This document shows positions 19,376 through 28,961 of a stretch of 64,000 nt of DNA, in pieces; within the stretch, counting starts at the first letter, position 1; each line of letters starts with the position of its first letter. The translations under genes were made by a program, and so were the position numbers. This DNA comes from Elioraea tepida (GTDB lineage Bacteria > Pseudomonadota > Alphaproteobacteria > Acetobacterales > Acetobacteraceae): positions 1,627,001-1,691,000 of the forward strand of contig NZ_CP076448.1 of NCBI RefSeq assembly GCF_019203965.1, written 5' to 3'. The notes under the pieces are model-generated. The model had not been told where the DNA came from and searched no databases. It worked only from the letters and a program-made list of their open reading frames with translations.

Positions 19376-20053
19376 ATGCGCCGCGCCCCTGCCGCTCTCG
19401 CCCTCGCGCTTCTGTTCGCCGCGCCCGCCTGCGCGCCGGTCGTCTCGCCCCAGGCGCTGGCGCTGAAGGCCGGTGCCGCCGTCGGCAGCATGGCGCTGCA
19501 GGACCGTGGCCTCGACGGCGCGCTCGCCGACAACGCGCTCGCGCTTGCGATCAACGAGGCCTGGCTCGGCGCTGACCCGGCGATCTTCCGCAAGGTCTCG
19601 ACCTCGATCCACGACGGCGTGGTGGTGCTCACCGGATCGGTGCGGTTCCGCGCCACGGCCGAGCGTGCCGAAGAGCTCGCCCGCAGGGTCGCGGGCGTGC
19701 GCGAGGTGGTCAACCACATCAAGGTGGAGGAGGAGGGCTACGGCCTCGGCACCGCTGCCGCCGACCGCTGGATCACCCTCCGTCTCCGCTCGGCCTTGAC
19801 CTTCGCGCCCGACGTCAACGCGGTGAACTATGCGATCGACACGGTGTCGGGCACCGTGGTGCTCTCGGGTGTTGCGCGCGACCAGGAGGAGGTGGACCGT
19901 GTCGTGTCGCTTGCCCGGTCGATCCCCGGGGTGAAGGCGGTGGTGACGGTGCTCAGGCTTCGCTCCGAACCGGCGTCCCGTGCCTTCGCCGATGCCTCCG
20001 CCGCGCGCCCTGCGGCGGCCTCGGTGCGCGCAGGGGCGCCCCCTTCGCCGTGA
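19376..20053 (+). CDS. BON-domain lipoprotein
   Basis: 225 residues. Signal sequence RRAPAALALALLFAAPACAP with a probable lipobox ending at Cys. Two BON domains: the first around DPAIFRKVSTSIHDGVVVLT to VREVVNHIKV, the second around APDVNAVNYAIDTVSGTVVL to IPGVKAVVTVL. A low-complexity alanine/arginine tail closes the protein. OsmY/DolP-like proteins of this kind bind anionic phospholipids in the periplasm and support envelope integrity. Overlaps the next gene by four bases (GTGA). Confidence 0.85.
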   Translation: MRRAPAALALALLFAAPACAPVVSPQALALKAGAAVGSMALQDRGLDGALADNALALAINEAWLGADPAIFRKVSTSIHDGVVVLTGSVRFRATAERAEELARRVAGVREVVNHIKVEEEGYGLGTAAADRWITLRLRSALTFAPDVNAVNYAIDTVSGTVVLSGVARDQEEVDRVVSLARSIPGVKAVVTVLRLRSEPASRAFADASAARPAAASVRAGAPPSP

Positions 20054-20880
20054 CGCCGGAGGAGGTGAAGGCGCGCAGCCGTGCCGCTCTCGAGGCCCTC
20101 GGCGCCCTGCCCGACGAGCGGATCGACCTCGCCGAGGCCGCTCTTGCCTTCGCGCGGATCGACCTGCCGGAGGAGGACCCCGAGCCTGTGGTGCGGCACA
20201 TCGCCCTTCTTGCGCGGGAGGCGGGCGTCTTGCCGCGCGCCGGGCCGGCGGAGAGCGCGCGTGCGCTGCGCGACCTCCTCGCCGTTCGCCACGGCTACCG
20301 CGGCGATTCCGAGACCTATGACGACCCCGCCAACGCCAACCTGATCCGCGTCGTCGCGCGCCGGCGCGGCCTTCCCGTCGCGCTCGGGATCCTCTGGCTC
20401 AAGGCCGCCGAGGCCGCCGGAGTCGAGGCCTGGGGGATCGACTTCCCGGGCCATTTCCTCCTCGGCGTCGGCGGGGCGGGGGCGGGGCAGGGCTTCGTGG
20501 TCGTCGATGTGTTCGACGCCGGCGCCCTGCGCACGGAGGAGGAGCTCGCGCGGATGCTCGGGAGCTTCCTCGGCCCCGGCACCCTGCTCGGCCCCGAGCA
20601 TCTGAGGCGGATGACGCGGCGCCAGGTCCTGCTTCGGCTTCAGAACAATCTGCGGCTTCGCCGCGCCGCCGCCGGCGATCTCGAAGGCGCGCTCACTGCC
20701 GCCGAGGACATGCTGAGGGTGGCGCCCGAGGCCGGGTCGCTCTGGCGCGAGGCGGCGCTGCTTGCCGAGGCGCTCGAGCGGCCGCGCACCGCGCTCGCTG
20801 CCTGGGAGCGCGCGGCCGCTCTCACCGGCGAGGACGAGGCGGTGGCGGCGCTGGCGCGGCTTCGGGTTCGGCTGAACTGA
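20050..20880 (+). CDS. SirB1-family transglutaminase-like/TPR protein
   Basis: 276 residues. The N-terminal transglutaminase-like fold shows RYGYRGDSETYDDPANANL-type sequence (here HGYRGDSETYDDPANANLI), followed by RRRGLPVALGILWLKAAE and GIDFPGHFLLGV. The C-terminal ~90 residues form tetratricopeptide-like helices (LRRAAAGDLEGALTAAEDML). The catalytic Cys expected in active transglutaminases is not obvious, as in other SirB1 proteins; function is unknown. GTG start at 20050 overlaps the BON stop. Confidence 0.85.
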   Translation: MTPEEVKARSRAALEALGALPDERIDLAEAALAFARIDLPEEDPEPVVRHIALLAREAGVLPRAGPAESARALRDLLAVRHGYRGDSETYDDPANANLIRVVARRRGLPVALGILWLKAAEAAGVEAWGIDFPGHFLLGVGGAGAGQGFVVVDVFDAGALRTEEELARMLGSFLGPGTLLGPEHLRRMTRRQVLLRLQNNLRLRRAAAGDLEGALTAAEDMLRVAPEAGSLWREAALLAEALERPRTALAAWERAAALTGEDEAVAALARLRVRLN

Positions 20881-20928
20881 GGGCGTTGCCTCTCGCCCGT
20901 GCCGCGACGGTCAGGGCCTGCCGCTTCC

Positions 20929-21579
20929 TCAGCAAGGCTCCGCTTCGCCCGGGTTCGCTCCACCCCCCGCCCGCTCCGGCTCCAGCTCCGGCTGGCCGAG
21001 CAGGCCTTCGGCGCGGGCCAGAGCGAACAGGTCGGCGGTCGCCTCAGCGGGTGCGACGCGGCAGAAGGGCGGCAGCATGTGGCCCGCCAGCCCGTCGATC
21101 AGCGCGAGCAGGCGCCGCGCCGCCCCGGCGGGATCCCGCGCCGTCATGCTCCCCTCCGCCACGCCGCGCCGGATCAGCGCCTCGACGCGCGACTGCCAGG
21201 CGAGCATCAGTTCGCGGCAGGCCTCGGCGATCTCGGGGTCGTCGCGCGCGACCGTCCAGGCGTCGAACCAGGTTCGCCACGTGTCGTCGGTCGCATCCGT
21301 CAGCACATCGGCGAGGAAGCGTCGGAGCGTCTCGGCCGCCGACAACCCCTCCTCCATGGCGAAGGCGGAGGCGAGGTCGCGCTCGGCGATCCGGGCAAAG
21401 GCGGCGGCCCTCAGCGCCCGGGCTGACGGGAAGTAGTGGAACAGGATGCCGACCGAGAGGCCGAGCCGGCTGGTGACGTCGCGCGTCGTCCAGGACTCGA
21501 GCCCGTTCTGCAGGATGGCGGCGCAGGCCGCCTCGAGGATCTCCTCGCGCCTGTCCTCGGCCGGCTTGCGTGCCGTCAT
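20929..21579 (-). CDS. TetR/AcrR-family transcriptional regulator (BetI-like)
   Basis: 216 residues. N-terminal helix-turn-helix: RREEILEAACAAILQNGLES, then TTRDVTSRLGLSVGILFHYF. The C-terminal ligand domain with TWRTWFDAWTVARDDPEI and RRLLALIDGLAGHMLP resembles the BetI C-terminal family. Start ATG at 21579; upstream open frame is the divergent promoter region. It faces the FAD amine oxidase gene across 82 bp containing a palindrome and direct repeats, so it probably represses that gene and itself. Confidence 0.9.
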   Translation of the reverse strand: MTARKPAEDRREEILEAACAAILQNGLESWTTRDVTSRLGLSVGILFHYFPSARALRAAAFARIAERDLASAFAMEEGLSAAETLRRFLADVLTDATDDTWRTWFDAWTVARDDPEIAEACRELMLAWQSRVEALIRRGVAEGSMTARDPAGAARRLLALIDGLAGHMLPPFCRVAPAEATADLFALARAEGLLGQPELEPERAGGGANPGEAEPC

Positions 21580-21607
21580 CCTTGCACCCTTGACTCGACA
21601 CCCCGTG

Positions 21608-21643
21608 TTGAGCGTATGTTCATTTGAGCGTTTGATCAACGCT
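21608..21643. promoter_or_regulatory. Candidate TetR operator and promoter in divergent spacer
   Basis: Two near-identical direct repeats, TTGAGCGTATGTTCA (21608-21622) and TTGAGCGTTTGATCA (21624-21638), lie 16 bp apart. The second overlaps the palindrome AGCGTTTGATCAACGCT (21627-21643, 6-bp arms). A possible + strand promoter is TTGAGC (21608) - 17 bp - TTTGAT (21631), so a bound repressor would cover the -10. Assignment to the adjacent TetR protein is by position. Confidence 0.45.
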
Positions 21644-21661
21644 TCCTGATGGAGTTTCCCC

Positions 21662-22952
21662 TTGTCCTCCCGCCATGACGTCGTGGTCATCGGCGCCGGC
21701 TTCGCCGGGCTGGCCGCGGCGCAGCTGCTCGAGTCGGCCGGCTGCCGCGTCTGTCTGATCGAGGCCCTGGCCCGTCCGGGTGGGCGTGCGGAGACGGTCA
21801 CCGGCGTCGATGGCCGGCCGTGGGACGCCGGGGCTCAGTTCATCAACGGCGACATGCGCCGCGTGCTCACGCTCGCCCGGCGCTTCGGGCTCGGCCTCGT
21901 CGCCGCTCCCTTGGGCGGGCGGCCGGCGCTGCACGCCCCCGGCGCGGGCGAGGCGCAAAAGCGGCTCGCGCTTGCCGAGGCAGAGGCCTTCGAGGCCTCC
22001 GTTCCGTCCGACCCCGCACGCATCCCAGCCGACGCCTCGCTCGCCGACCTCGTGGTGGCCGAGCGCCTTTCGCCGCTCGGCCGCGCGACCGTTCTGTCGG
22101 CCATCGCCGAGCTCACCTCTGCCGCGCCGGGCGAAGTCTCCGCCGCCTGGGCGGCCTCGGGGGACGCGCGCTACGGCTCCGATCGCGGCGATGTCGAGTT
22201 CTTCCTCCGCGAGGGCTTCGGCAGGCTCGCCGAGGCGTTGGCCGCGTCGCTGCGCGCCCCGCCTCTCCTCGGCACGCCCGCGCTCGGCCTCGCGGTCGAG
22301 CGCGCGGGCGTGGCGGTGGCCACACCGCGCGGGGAGATCCGCGCCGCTGCCGCCCTTCTCGCCCTGCCGCTTCCGGTCGCGGCGCGGCTTCCGGCGCAGG
22401 GCCTGCCGCCGGAGGTGCGGATGGCGCTCGCCGGGTTCCGCGCCGGCGCGGTGGTGAAGCTCGCGCTGCGCTATGCCGAGCCGTTCTGGCGCTATGGCGG
22501 GTTCTCGGGCACGCTCCGCTCGGCCGTGCACCAGGGCCTCTGGTTCGGCGACACGACCGCGGGCGAGGGCGGGGTGCTGACGGCGCTCGCCGGCGGGCCC
22601 GCTCGCGCGCCGCCTCGCCGCCATGACGCCGGCGGATCGTCTCGCCTTCGTGTCGGCCGCTGTGGCCGAGGGCTTCGGCGGTGCCCCGCCCGTTCTGTCG
22701 TCGGACGAGCGTCTGTGGCTCGACCACCGCGCCTTGGGCGGCGGCTACTCGGCCCATCTCGCCGCCGGCGCCTCGCCCGACGCCGAGGCCGCGCTCGCCG
22801 GGCTCGACGCCCCGGTGGCCTTCGCCTCGACCGATCTCGCGCCCGAGTTCCCGGGCTTCGTCGAGGGCGCTCTCGCCTCGGGCGAGGCGGCTGCGTCGCG
22901 GCTGCTCGCCCGCCTCGGCGCCACCCGCGCCACCCCCCTGCTCGCGGCCTGA
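21662..22952 (+). pseudogene. FAD-dependent amine oxidase/NAD(P)-binding oxidoreductase, frameshifted
   Basis: The N-terminal Rossmann site [20 protein letters not shown], then [10 protein letters not shown] and [10 protein letters not shown], identify a flavin monoamine oxidase-like enzyme. Reading runs in one frame to about 22598, where an extra C in GGGCCC moves the continuation ([15 protein letters not shown]) into the next frame. The C-terminal family block [12 protein letters not shown] ... [20 protein letters not shown] then reads cleanly to 22952. A single-base insertion is therefore the only defect and may be a sequencing error. Start is TTG at 21662 with GGAG seven bases upstream. 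Lies divergent from the TetR gene and 60 bp before gshB. Confidence 0.8.
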
Positions 22953-23011
22953 TCGAGGCTTGCGCGGCCGGGCGGGGGCGGCCACCGTTGCCGGCGCAAC
23001 GGGAGAAGCGC

Positions 23012-23965
23012 ATGGACCGGTCACTCGCCGTCGCGATCCAGATGGATCCGATCGAGAGCATCAACATCGACGCCGACAGCACCTTCGTGCTCGGGCTCGA
23101 GGCGCAGGCGCGCGGGCACAGGCTGTGGCACTACCTGCCGCGGCATCTTTCCCTCTCTGCGGGCCGGGTGGTGGCGCGAGCGCGCCCGCTCGCGCTTCGC
23201 CGCGAGCCGGGCAATCATTTCACCCTCGGCGCGTGGGAGGAGCTCGACCTCGCGACCATGGACGTGGTGCTGATGCGCCAGGACCCACCCTTCGACATGG
23301 CCTACATCACTGCGACCCACATTCTCGAGCACATCCACCCGCGAACGCTCGTGGTGAACGATCCGGCGGCGGTGCGAAACGCTCCCGAGAAGCTCTACGT
23401 GACGCATTTCCCCGACCTGATGCCGCCCACCCTGATCACGGCCGACCCGGCGCAGATCGCCGCCTTCCGGCGCGAGCACGGCGATATCATCCTCAAACCC
23501 CTGTTCGGCAACGGCGGCGCTGGCGTGTTCCACATCCGGCCCGATGACCGCAACCTCAACGCGCTTCTCGAGCTGTTCACGGAACGGTCGCGCGAGCCCT
23601 TGGTGGTGCAGCGCTATGTTCCTGAGGTGCGTTCGGGCGACAAGCGGATCATCCTCGTCGACGGCGAGCCCTTGGGCGCGATCAACCGCGTGCCTGCGGA
23701 AGGCGAGGCGCGGTCGAACCTCCATGTTGGCGGCCGGGCAGAGCCCACGACGCTCTCCGACCGCGAGCGGGAGATCTGCCAGCGGCTGGGGCCGGCCTTG
23801 CGCGAGCGGGGGCTGATCTTCGTCGGCATCGACGTGATCGGCGGCTATCTCACCGAGATCAACGTGACCTCGCCGACGGGCCTGCAGGAGGTGGCGCGCT
23901 TCGACGGCCGCCATCTCGAGGCCGACATCTGGGACGCCATCGAGGCGCGCCTGGAGCGGGCGTAG
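23012..23965 (+). CDS. gshB: Glutathione synthetase
   Basis: 317 residues, typical length. ATP-grasp enzyme joining gamma-glutamylcysteine and glycine. Hallmarks: [19 protein letters not shown] at the N-terminus, [28 protein letters not shown] (glycine-rich loop), [12 protein letters not shown] and [12 protein letters not shown]. The ATG at 23012 follows GGGAGAAG. The same open frame extends upstream through the frameshifted oxidase, which is coincidental. The defence-like methyltransferase-HNH gene begins only 28 bp after its stop. Confidence 0.95.
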   Translation: MDRSLAVAIQMDPIESINIDADSTFVLGLEAQARGHRLWHYLPRHLSLSAGRVVARARPLALRREPGNHFTLGAWEELDLATMDVVLMRQDPPFDMAYITATHILEHIHPRTLVVNDPAAVRNAPEKLYVTHFPDLMPPTLITADPAQIAAFRREHGDIILKPLFGNGGAGVFHIRPDDRNLNALLELFTERSREPLVVQRYVPEVRSGDKRIILVDGEPLGAINRVPAEGEARSNLHVGGRAEPTTLSDREREICQRLGPALRERGLIFVGIDVIGGYLTEINVTSPTGLQEVARFDGRHLEADIWDAIEARLERA

Positions 23966-23993
23966 CGGGGCGCGCGATGCACACTTCCCTGCC

Positions 23994-25718
23994 GTGACGG
24001 ACACGGTCAGCCCCTACGAGCGCAACGCTTCGGGCTTCGTCGCGGCCTACGAGTCGCTCGCCTTCGAGGCGGTGCACGCTGGCCACCTGGCCTTCCTGCC
24101 CGAGCGCCCGGAGCTCGTCCTCGATGTCGGCGCAGGCAGCGGGCGCGACGCGGCGTGGTTCGCGGCGCGCGGCGCGGAGGTGGTGGCCGTGGAGCCGGCC
24201 GCGGCGCTGCGCACGGCCGCCGCAGCTCGCCATCCCTCGCCGCGGATCCGCTGGATCGACGATCGCCTGCCCGGCCTCGCCTCGGTGCGACGTCTCGGCC
24301 TCGCGTTCGATCTGCTCTGGCTGAGCGGTGTGTGGATGCATGTCGCGCCCGAGGCGCGGCAGCAGGCGATGCGGTCGCTTGCGATGCTGCTCAAGCCTGG
24401 CGGGAGGATGGTCCTCACTCTGCGCCACGGCCCTTTACCCGAGGACCGGCCGATGTGGCCGGCAGATCCCCGCGAGGTCGAACGCCTCGGCCTCGCCTTC
24501 GGCCTTTCGCCTCGTGCGGTGACGGCGCCGCGCGACGATCTCGCAAACCGCCCAGGCGTGCGCTGGCAGGCCGTGATCCTCGACCTGCCCGACGATGGTG
24601 GCGGTGCCCTGCCGCTCCTGCGCGGCATCATCCTGCGCCAGGAGAAGGCTGCGACCTACAAGCTCGCGCTCCTGCGCGCGATCGCGCGCATGGCGGAGGC
24701 GACGCCGAACGTGGCGCGCGAGCGCGAGGGGGGAGAGGAGATCGAGCTTCCGCTCGGACTCGTGGCTCTGCACTGGCTCAGGATGTTCAAGCCGCTGCTC
24801 GAACGCGGCCTGCCGCAGATGCCCGTGCGTGCTGGCGCGTCCCCAGCCTTCGTGGGAGAAGCCTTCCGTGCCCTGTCGGCCCTCGAGGCGGAGGAGCTGC
24901 ACCTCGGCGCGACCTTCACGGACGCAACAGCAGCGGCTCTTCGCCGTGCGCTTGCCGACGCGGCGCGGACGATCGTCGCTATGCCTGCGCGGCATCTCAC
25001 GCATCCCGACGACACGCCCGTGTTCCGCGCGGAGTACGATACGGTGCCGCATCGTGCCGCGGAATTTGCCCTGACCCTGCCCGTGTTGTGGCGCTACGGA
25101 ACGATCGCGGTTCCGCTCTCGCTGTGGCAGGCCTTGCGCCGCTTCGGCACCTGGATCGAGCCGATGCTGGTCGCAGAGTGGGCGCGGCTCTCGCTCGGCT
25201 ATGCGCGTCGGGCCGGATACGACATCCGTCTCGAGGACGTGCTCGAAGCGCTCCGCTGGAGCGAGCCAGAGCGCGATGCGAAGCCAGTGCGCGCGCTCGC
25301 GCTCGGGCGCCTCGCGGCGGGGGAGCCGGTGCGCTGCGTCTGGACGGGCGAGGCGCTGACGCGCGAGACGCTCGACATCGACCACTGCCTGCCCTGGTCG
25401 GCCTGGGCCTGCAACGATCTCTGGAACCTTCTGCCGACATCGCGGCGCGTGAACCAGAGGGGCAAGCGCGGGCGCCTCGTCGCCGCGCCGGTGCTCGCAG
25501 CGGCCCGGCCGGCGATCCTCGACTGGTGGCAAAGCGCGTATCTCGCCGAGCGGAATCTTGCCGTTCGTTTCGTGGAGGAGGCGAGAGCGAGCCTGCCGCT
25601 CGCCTGCCCCGATCCCCCCTCCGCCGACGATGTGTTCGCAGCGGTCGAATTCCGCAGGCTTCGGCTTGCGCAACAGATCCGGCTTCCCGAGTGGGACGGG
25701 CCCGGGAAGCGGGGCTGA
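23994..25718 (+). CDS. SAM-dependent methyltransferase fused to an HNH endonuclease domain
   Basis: 574 residues. Residues ~1-175 form a class-I methyltransferase: motif I LDVGAGSGRDAAWFA at ~44-58, acidic Glu67 in VVAVEP, and a later LLKPGGRMVLTL strand. A helical middle (~195-430) has no function I recognise. The C-terminal HNH nuclease has Cys448 (CVWTGE), Asp463-His464 (DIDHCLPW), Asn478 (LWNLLPT), Asn487 and Lys491, a full catalytic set. This fusion of modification-like and cutting modules precedes a DndD-like ATPase and a HerA ATPase on the same strand, which suggests an anti-phage or DNA-modification system. GTG start at 23994, 28 bp after gshB. The methyl acceptor is unknown and may not be DNA. 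Confidence 0.75.
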   Translation: MTDTVSPYERNASGFVAAYESLAFEAVHAGHLAFLPERPELVLDVGAGSGRDAAWFAARGAEVVAVEPAAALRTAAAARHPSPRIRWIDDRLPGLASVRRLGLAFDLLWLSGVWMHVAPEARQQAMRSLAMLLKPGGRMVLTLRHGPLPEDRPMWPADPREVERLGLAFGLSPRAVTAPRDDLANRPGVRWQAVILDLPDDGGGALPLLRGIILRQEKAATYKLALLRAIARMAEATPNVAREREGGEEIELPLGLVALHWLRMFKPLLERGLPQMPVRAGASPAFVGEAFRALSALEAEELHLGATFTDATAAALRRALADAARTIVAMPARHLTHPDDTPVFRAEYDTVPHRAAEFALTLPVLWRYGTIAVPLSLWQALRRFGTWIEPMLVAEWARLSLGYARRAGYDIRLEDVLEALRWSEPERDAKPVRALALGRLAAGEPVRCVWTGEALTRETLDIDHCLPWSAWACNDLWNLLPTSRRVNQRGKRGRLVAAPVLAAARPAILDWWQSAYLAERNLAVRFVEEARASLPLACPDPPSADDVFAAVEFRRLRLAQQIRLPEWDGPGKRG

Positions 25719-25770
25719 GGCCAGTCGCGGTCCGTTCCGTCCGGCAACGCCATCGTGGCCGACGCGGCGT

Positions 25771-27429
25771 GTGGTCGAGCCGCCGCGCACCGAACAGGAC
25801 CCTGACGGATGGTGGCGCGAGTGGATCGCGCGGACCTTCCTGCCGCCGCACCTCGCTCCCTTCTTCCTGTTCGATGGCGAGGCCGCGTCCGCCTACGCAG
25901 AACGGGACATGGGCGCGCAGGTGAAGGAGGGGATAGACGGGCTTCTCGGGTTGGTGTGGCTCCGGCGTCTCGCGCAGAGCCTTCGCGACTATGCGGCCAA
26001 CCGGCGAGGCCAGGTCGCCAAGGGGCCCGACGCCGCCACGATCGTGCGTCTCGAAGCGGAGGTGAAGCAGCTTGAAGCCGAGGTCGCTGGCGCCGAGGAG
26101 CGGCTCAAGGAGATCGAAACGGAGCTTGCGGGGCTTGAGAGCGAGCGGCTGACCCTGACCCGCAAGCTTGCCGGTTCGGGAGGGCGAACCCGTGCGGAAC
26201 TCGAGGATCTGATCCGCGCCAAGGCAGACGCCGAACGGGACCTCGAGAAGGTCAGGGACAAGCTGTCTTCGCTCGCCGATGGCGCTCTGCCGTTCTCCCT
26301 GGTCGGTGGCGCGCTTCGCGCAAGGCTGATCGATCGCCTTGCGAAGGAAGCGCGGCGAGAACAGTGGCTCGCCTCGGCCGAGGAGACGCGCGCCCGTGCC
26401 GAAACCGTGCTTGCCACAGCGGCGAACGCCTTCGCCTGCGTCGCCCCGCCTCTGACGGAGGGCCAGCATGCCCAGGTTCGGGAGGCGATCAGGGGTGCGC
26501 TGGAAACGCTCTGGAACCCGCCGCCCCAGGACGTCGCCGAAGACTTCAGGCACGAACATGCGACGGGAAGGCTTCGGGAAGCGGTTCGAGCGAGGCTCGA
26601 GGACGCAGCGTCGATCACGGCGGGCACGGTCGCGGACATCCTGGAACAGGAGGCTCGCCTCGCCTCGGCACTGCGCAAGTTCAACGCTGAGATTGATGCG
26701 GCGGAAGGGACGGGTGGAGGGCTCGAGGGCGATCGGGAACGCCTGGAAGAGCTGCAACGGAGGATCGCGGCGCTGAGCCGCGAGGAGGGCGAGAAGCGCG
26801 CCATCGTCTCCTCGCGCGGCGAGGATCTCAGGCAGAAGCGGGCCGAACTCGCGCGGCTGACAGAGACTCTTGACCAGACGAAACGGCCGGCGCGGCTTGC
26901 GAAGCGAGCGGAGCAGATCGCGCTCATGCTCGACAATCTCCTCCGCGACGCGCGGCCGCTGCAAAGCCAGGCAATCGCTGAGGAGATGACGCGGGCGATC
27001 GGGGCGATGGCGCACAAGAAGGACCTCTTCCGCCGCGTCGACATCACCGCTGATGGCGAGGTCCGCCTGCTCGGCCCGGGCGGACAGAACCTCCGCGACT
27101 ACGATCTCGCCGCGGGCGAGAAGCAGGTCTTCACCCAGGCGCTGTTCGCGGCGGTGGCAGCGGTGTCCCAGCGCGTCTTCCCGCTCGTCATCGACACGCC
27201 GCTCGGCCGGCTCGACGAGGAGCACCGGATCGGCGTTCTGCGGTTTCTCGCCGAACGGCCAAGCCAGGTGATCCTGATCTCGACAGACACCGAGGTCGTC
27301 GGCCCCTACCTGGACGCAGTGCGTGACCGCGTGGCAGACGCTTGGCTCTTGCGGAACGTCACGGAGGGCGACAGCGGGCGGTCCTGGGTCGAACGCGGCT
27401 ACTTTCCTGGTCAGGGTCTCTCGCCATGA
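25771..27429 (+). pseudogene. DndD-like SMC/ABC ATPase lacking its N-terminal Walker A part
   Basis: About 550 residues read in one frame. The body has long coiled coils (LEAEVKQLEAEVAGAEERL and similar) flanking a globular region, and ends in an ABC head: signature LAAGEKQVFTQALF, Walker B FPLVIDTPLGRLDEEH and an H-loop-like VILISTDTEV. The C-terminus and the APFFLFDGE segment closely resemble DndD of phosphorothioation systems. The family's first ~150-170 residues, including the GGGKTT-type P-loop, are missing; the frame before residue ~25 is unrelated sequence overlapping the HNH gene. GTG at 25771 is the first in-frame start but has no ribosome site. Truncated by deletion or misassembly; ends overlapping the HerA start (ATGA). 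Confidence 0.7.
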
Positions 27430-28961
27430 CCGCCGCCGCCAGTCACCGGCCCAGTCTCGACGAGATCGCAACGGCGGGCTTCCGCGCCACGACTGAGACC
27501 GACGAGATCGCCCGCCGGATCAAGGACGCGATCGGCGCGGGCGCGAACTACGTTCCCGCACGGCTTGCGATCGGCCGTTCCCTGGCTCTGCCGGACAGGC
27601 CCGCTCCTGCCAAGGGCGAGCCCGGCCGGACCATCAAGGGAGAGAACCTCTTCGGCACCGGTGCCGATCTCGCGACCTGGGTGTCGCTGATCATCGAACA
27701 CGCTGGTGAGGCACCGCCCGATCTGCGCGCGTTCCAGGCTCTTGTCTCAGCCCATTGGGTGCGAGGGATGCGCCTCCTTGCGGAACTCTACGACGCCTCC
27801 AATGGCGATGCCTTCGAGTTCAAGCGCAGCCTCGCGGAGGCCGCCCTACCCGAGGGCCCGGCGAAGCCGGTGGACGGGACCGGCCCTGCGCCGGCCGCCG
27901 AGGGGGCACCGGTCGCGCTTGTGATCCCTGTGGGCGAGGTCGCGCAGGATGCGGCGAGCGGAGAAACGGTCACCTGGGCGCTCAACGCTCCCGGCGGCAG
28001 CCCTCATGCCGCGTTCATGGGCGCGGTCGGGTCGGGCAAGACGCGCACGGCAGCGGCCATGCTGCGGGCGATACGCGCGCGCGTGCCGGTGCCGATCCTC
28101 GCCTTCGACTTCAAGGGCGACATGTCGGATACCAACAACCGGCTCGATCAGGCTTTCGCCGCGACAGTGATCGAACCGCCGCGGACCCCGGTCCCGCTCG
28201 ATGTGCTTGCGCTCTCAGATCGTTCTCGGACCGGGATAGCCCTCGCTGCGCAGCGTCTGCGCGACAGCCTCGCCACGCTCAGGGGCTCTGCCTTCGGCCC
28301 GGTGCAGAAGGGCCTCTTCGGCGACGCCGCGGAACGCGCCCTCGGCGCCCATGCGCCCTGCCGCCTTGGCGATGTGCTCGCCGCTTTGAGGGCCATCTAC
28401 GCCGACTAGGGCCGCAAGGAGGACGGCGCCACTGCCTCGCTCGCGGATCTCTGCCGCTTCGCCTTATTTGACCCGCAGTTGCGGCCGGAGGCCTTCTTCG
28501 CCCGGTCCTGGATCATCAGGCTGACTTCCGACCTGCCCGATCTCGTGAAGGTCTCCATCGTCACCCTGATGACCGATGCGCTCGACCGCCACCTCAACAG
28601 CCTCGCCGACGCGGCGATGGACGCTGACGGAAACCGTGCGCTTCGCGTCCTTTGTGTGATCGACGAGGCGCATCGCATCCTGGGCGTCAAACTGCCTGGG
28701 CTGTCGGGTCTGATCCGGCTCAGCCGGTCGAAGGGCGGGGCGGTCATGCTCATCTCACAGGGGCCGGATGACTTCGACGGCGTCGAGGACGACTTCTTGA
28801 ACGAGATGGGGCTTGTCGTCGCGTTCAGGACCAACGCCGATCCGAAAGCGGTGCGTCGGATCCTGGGCCCTGGTGCCAATCTCGCGCTGCTCGAGCGAGG
28901 CGAGGCCTGGGTGAAGCTCGCGGGCGAGCCGGCTGCGCGGAAGGTGCTCGCTTGGCGCTGA
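27426..28961 (+). pseudogene. DndE-like/HerA-type ATPase with in-frame amber codon
   Basis: 511 codons in one frame, interrupted by TAG at codon 328 (28407-28409). Residues ~1-140 (for example ANYVPARLAIGRSLALP, KGENLFGTGADLATWV and SAHWVRGMRLL) resemble the DndE family. A FtsK/HerA-type motor follows: P-loop MGAVGSGKTRTA at ~198-208 and IPILAFDFKGDM-like strand. After the stop come Walker B RVLCVIDEAHRI and the LISQGPDDFD/FLNEMGLVVAF segment. Everything after the amber codon is in frame and conserved, so a single base change (true nonsense or error) is enough to explain it. In intact relatives such proteins couple ATP hydrolysis to DNA translocation in defence complexes. Confidence 0.7.

Noticed and set aside
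21662-23965. A 767-residue oxidase-glutathione synthetase fusion
   Set aside because: The join runs through an out-of-frame Arg-rich stretch; the true oxidase C-terminus is in another frame and gshB has its own ATG and ribosome site.
24155-25924. Alternative frame across the methyltransferase-HNH gene that might hold the missing DndD N-terminus
   Set aside because: Its translation has no P-loop and no DndD-like sequence; it is low-complexity Arg/Ala shadow.
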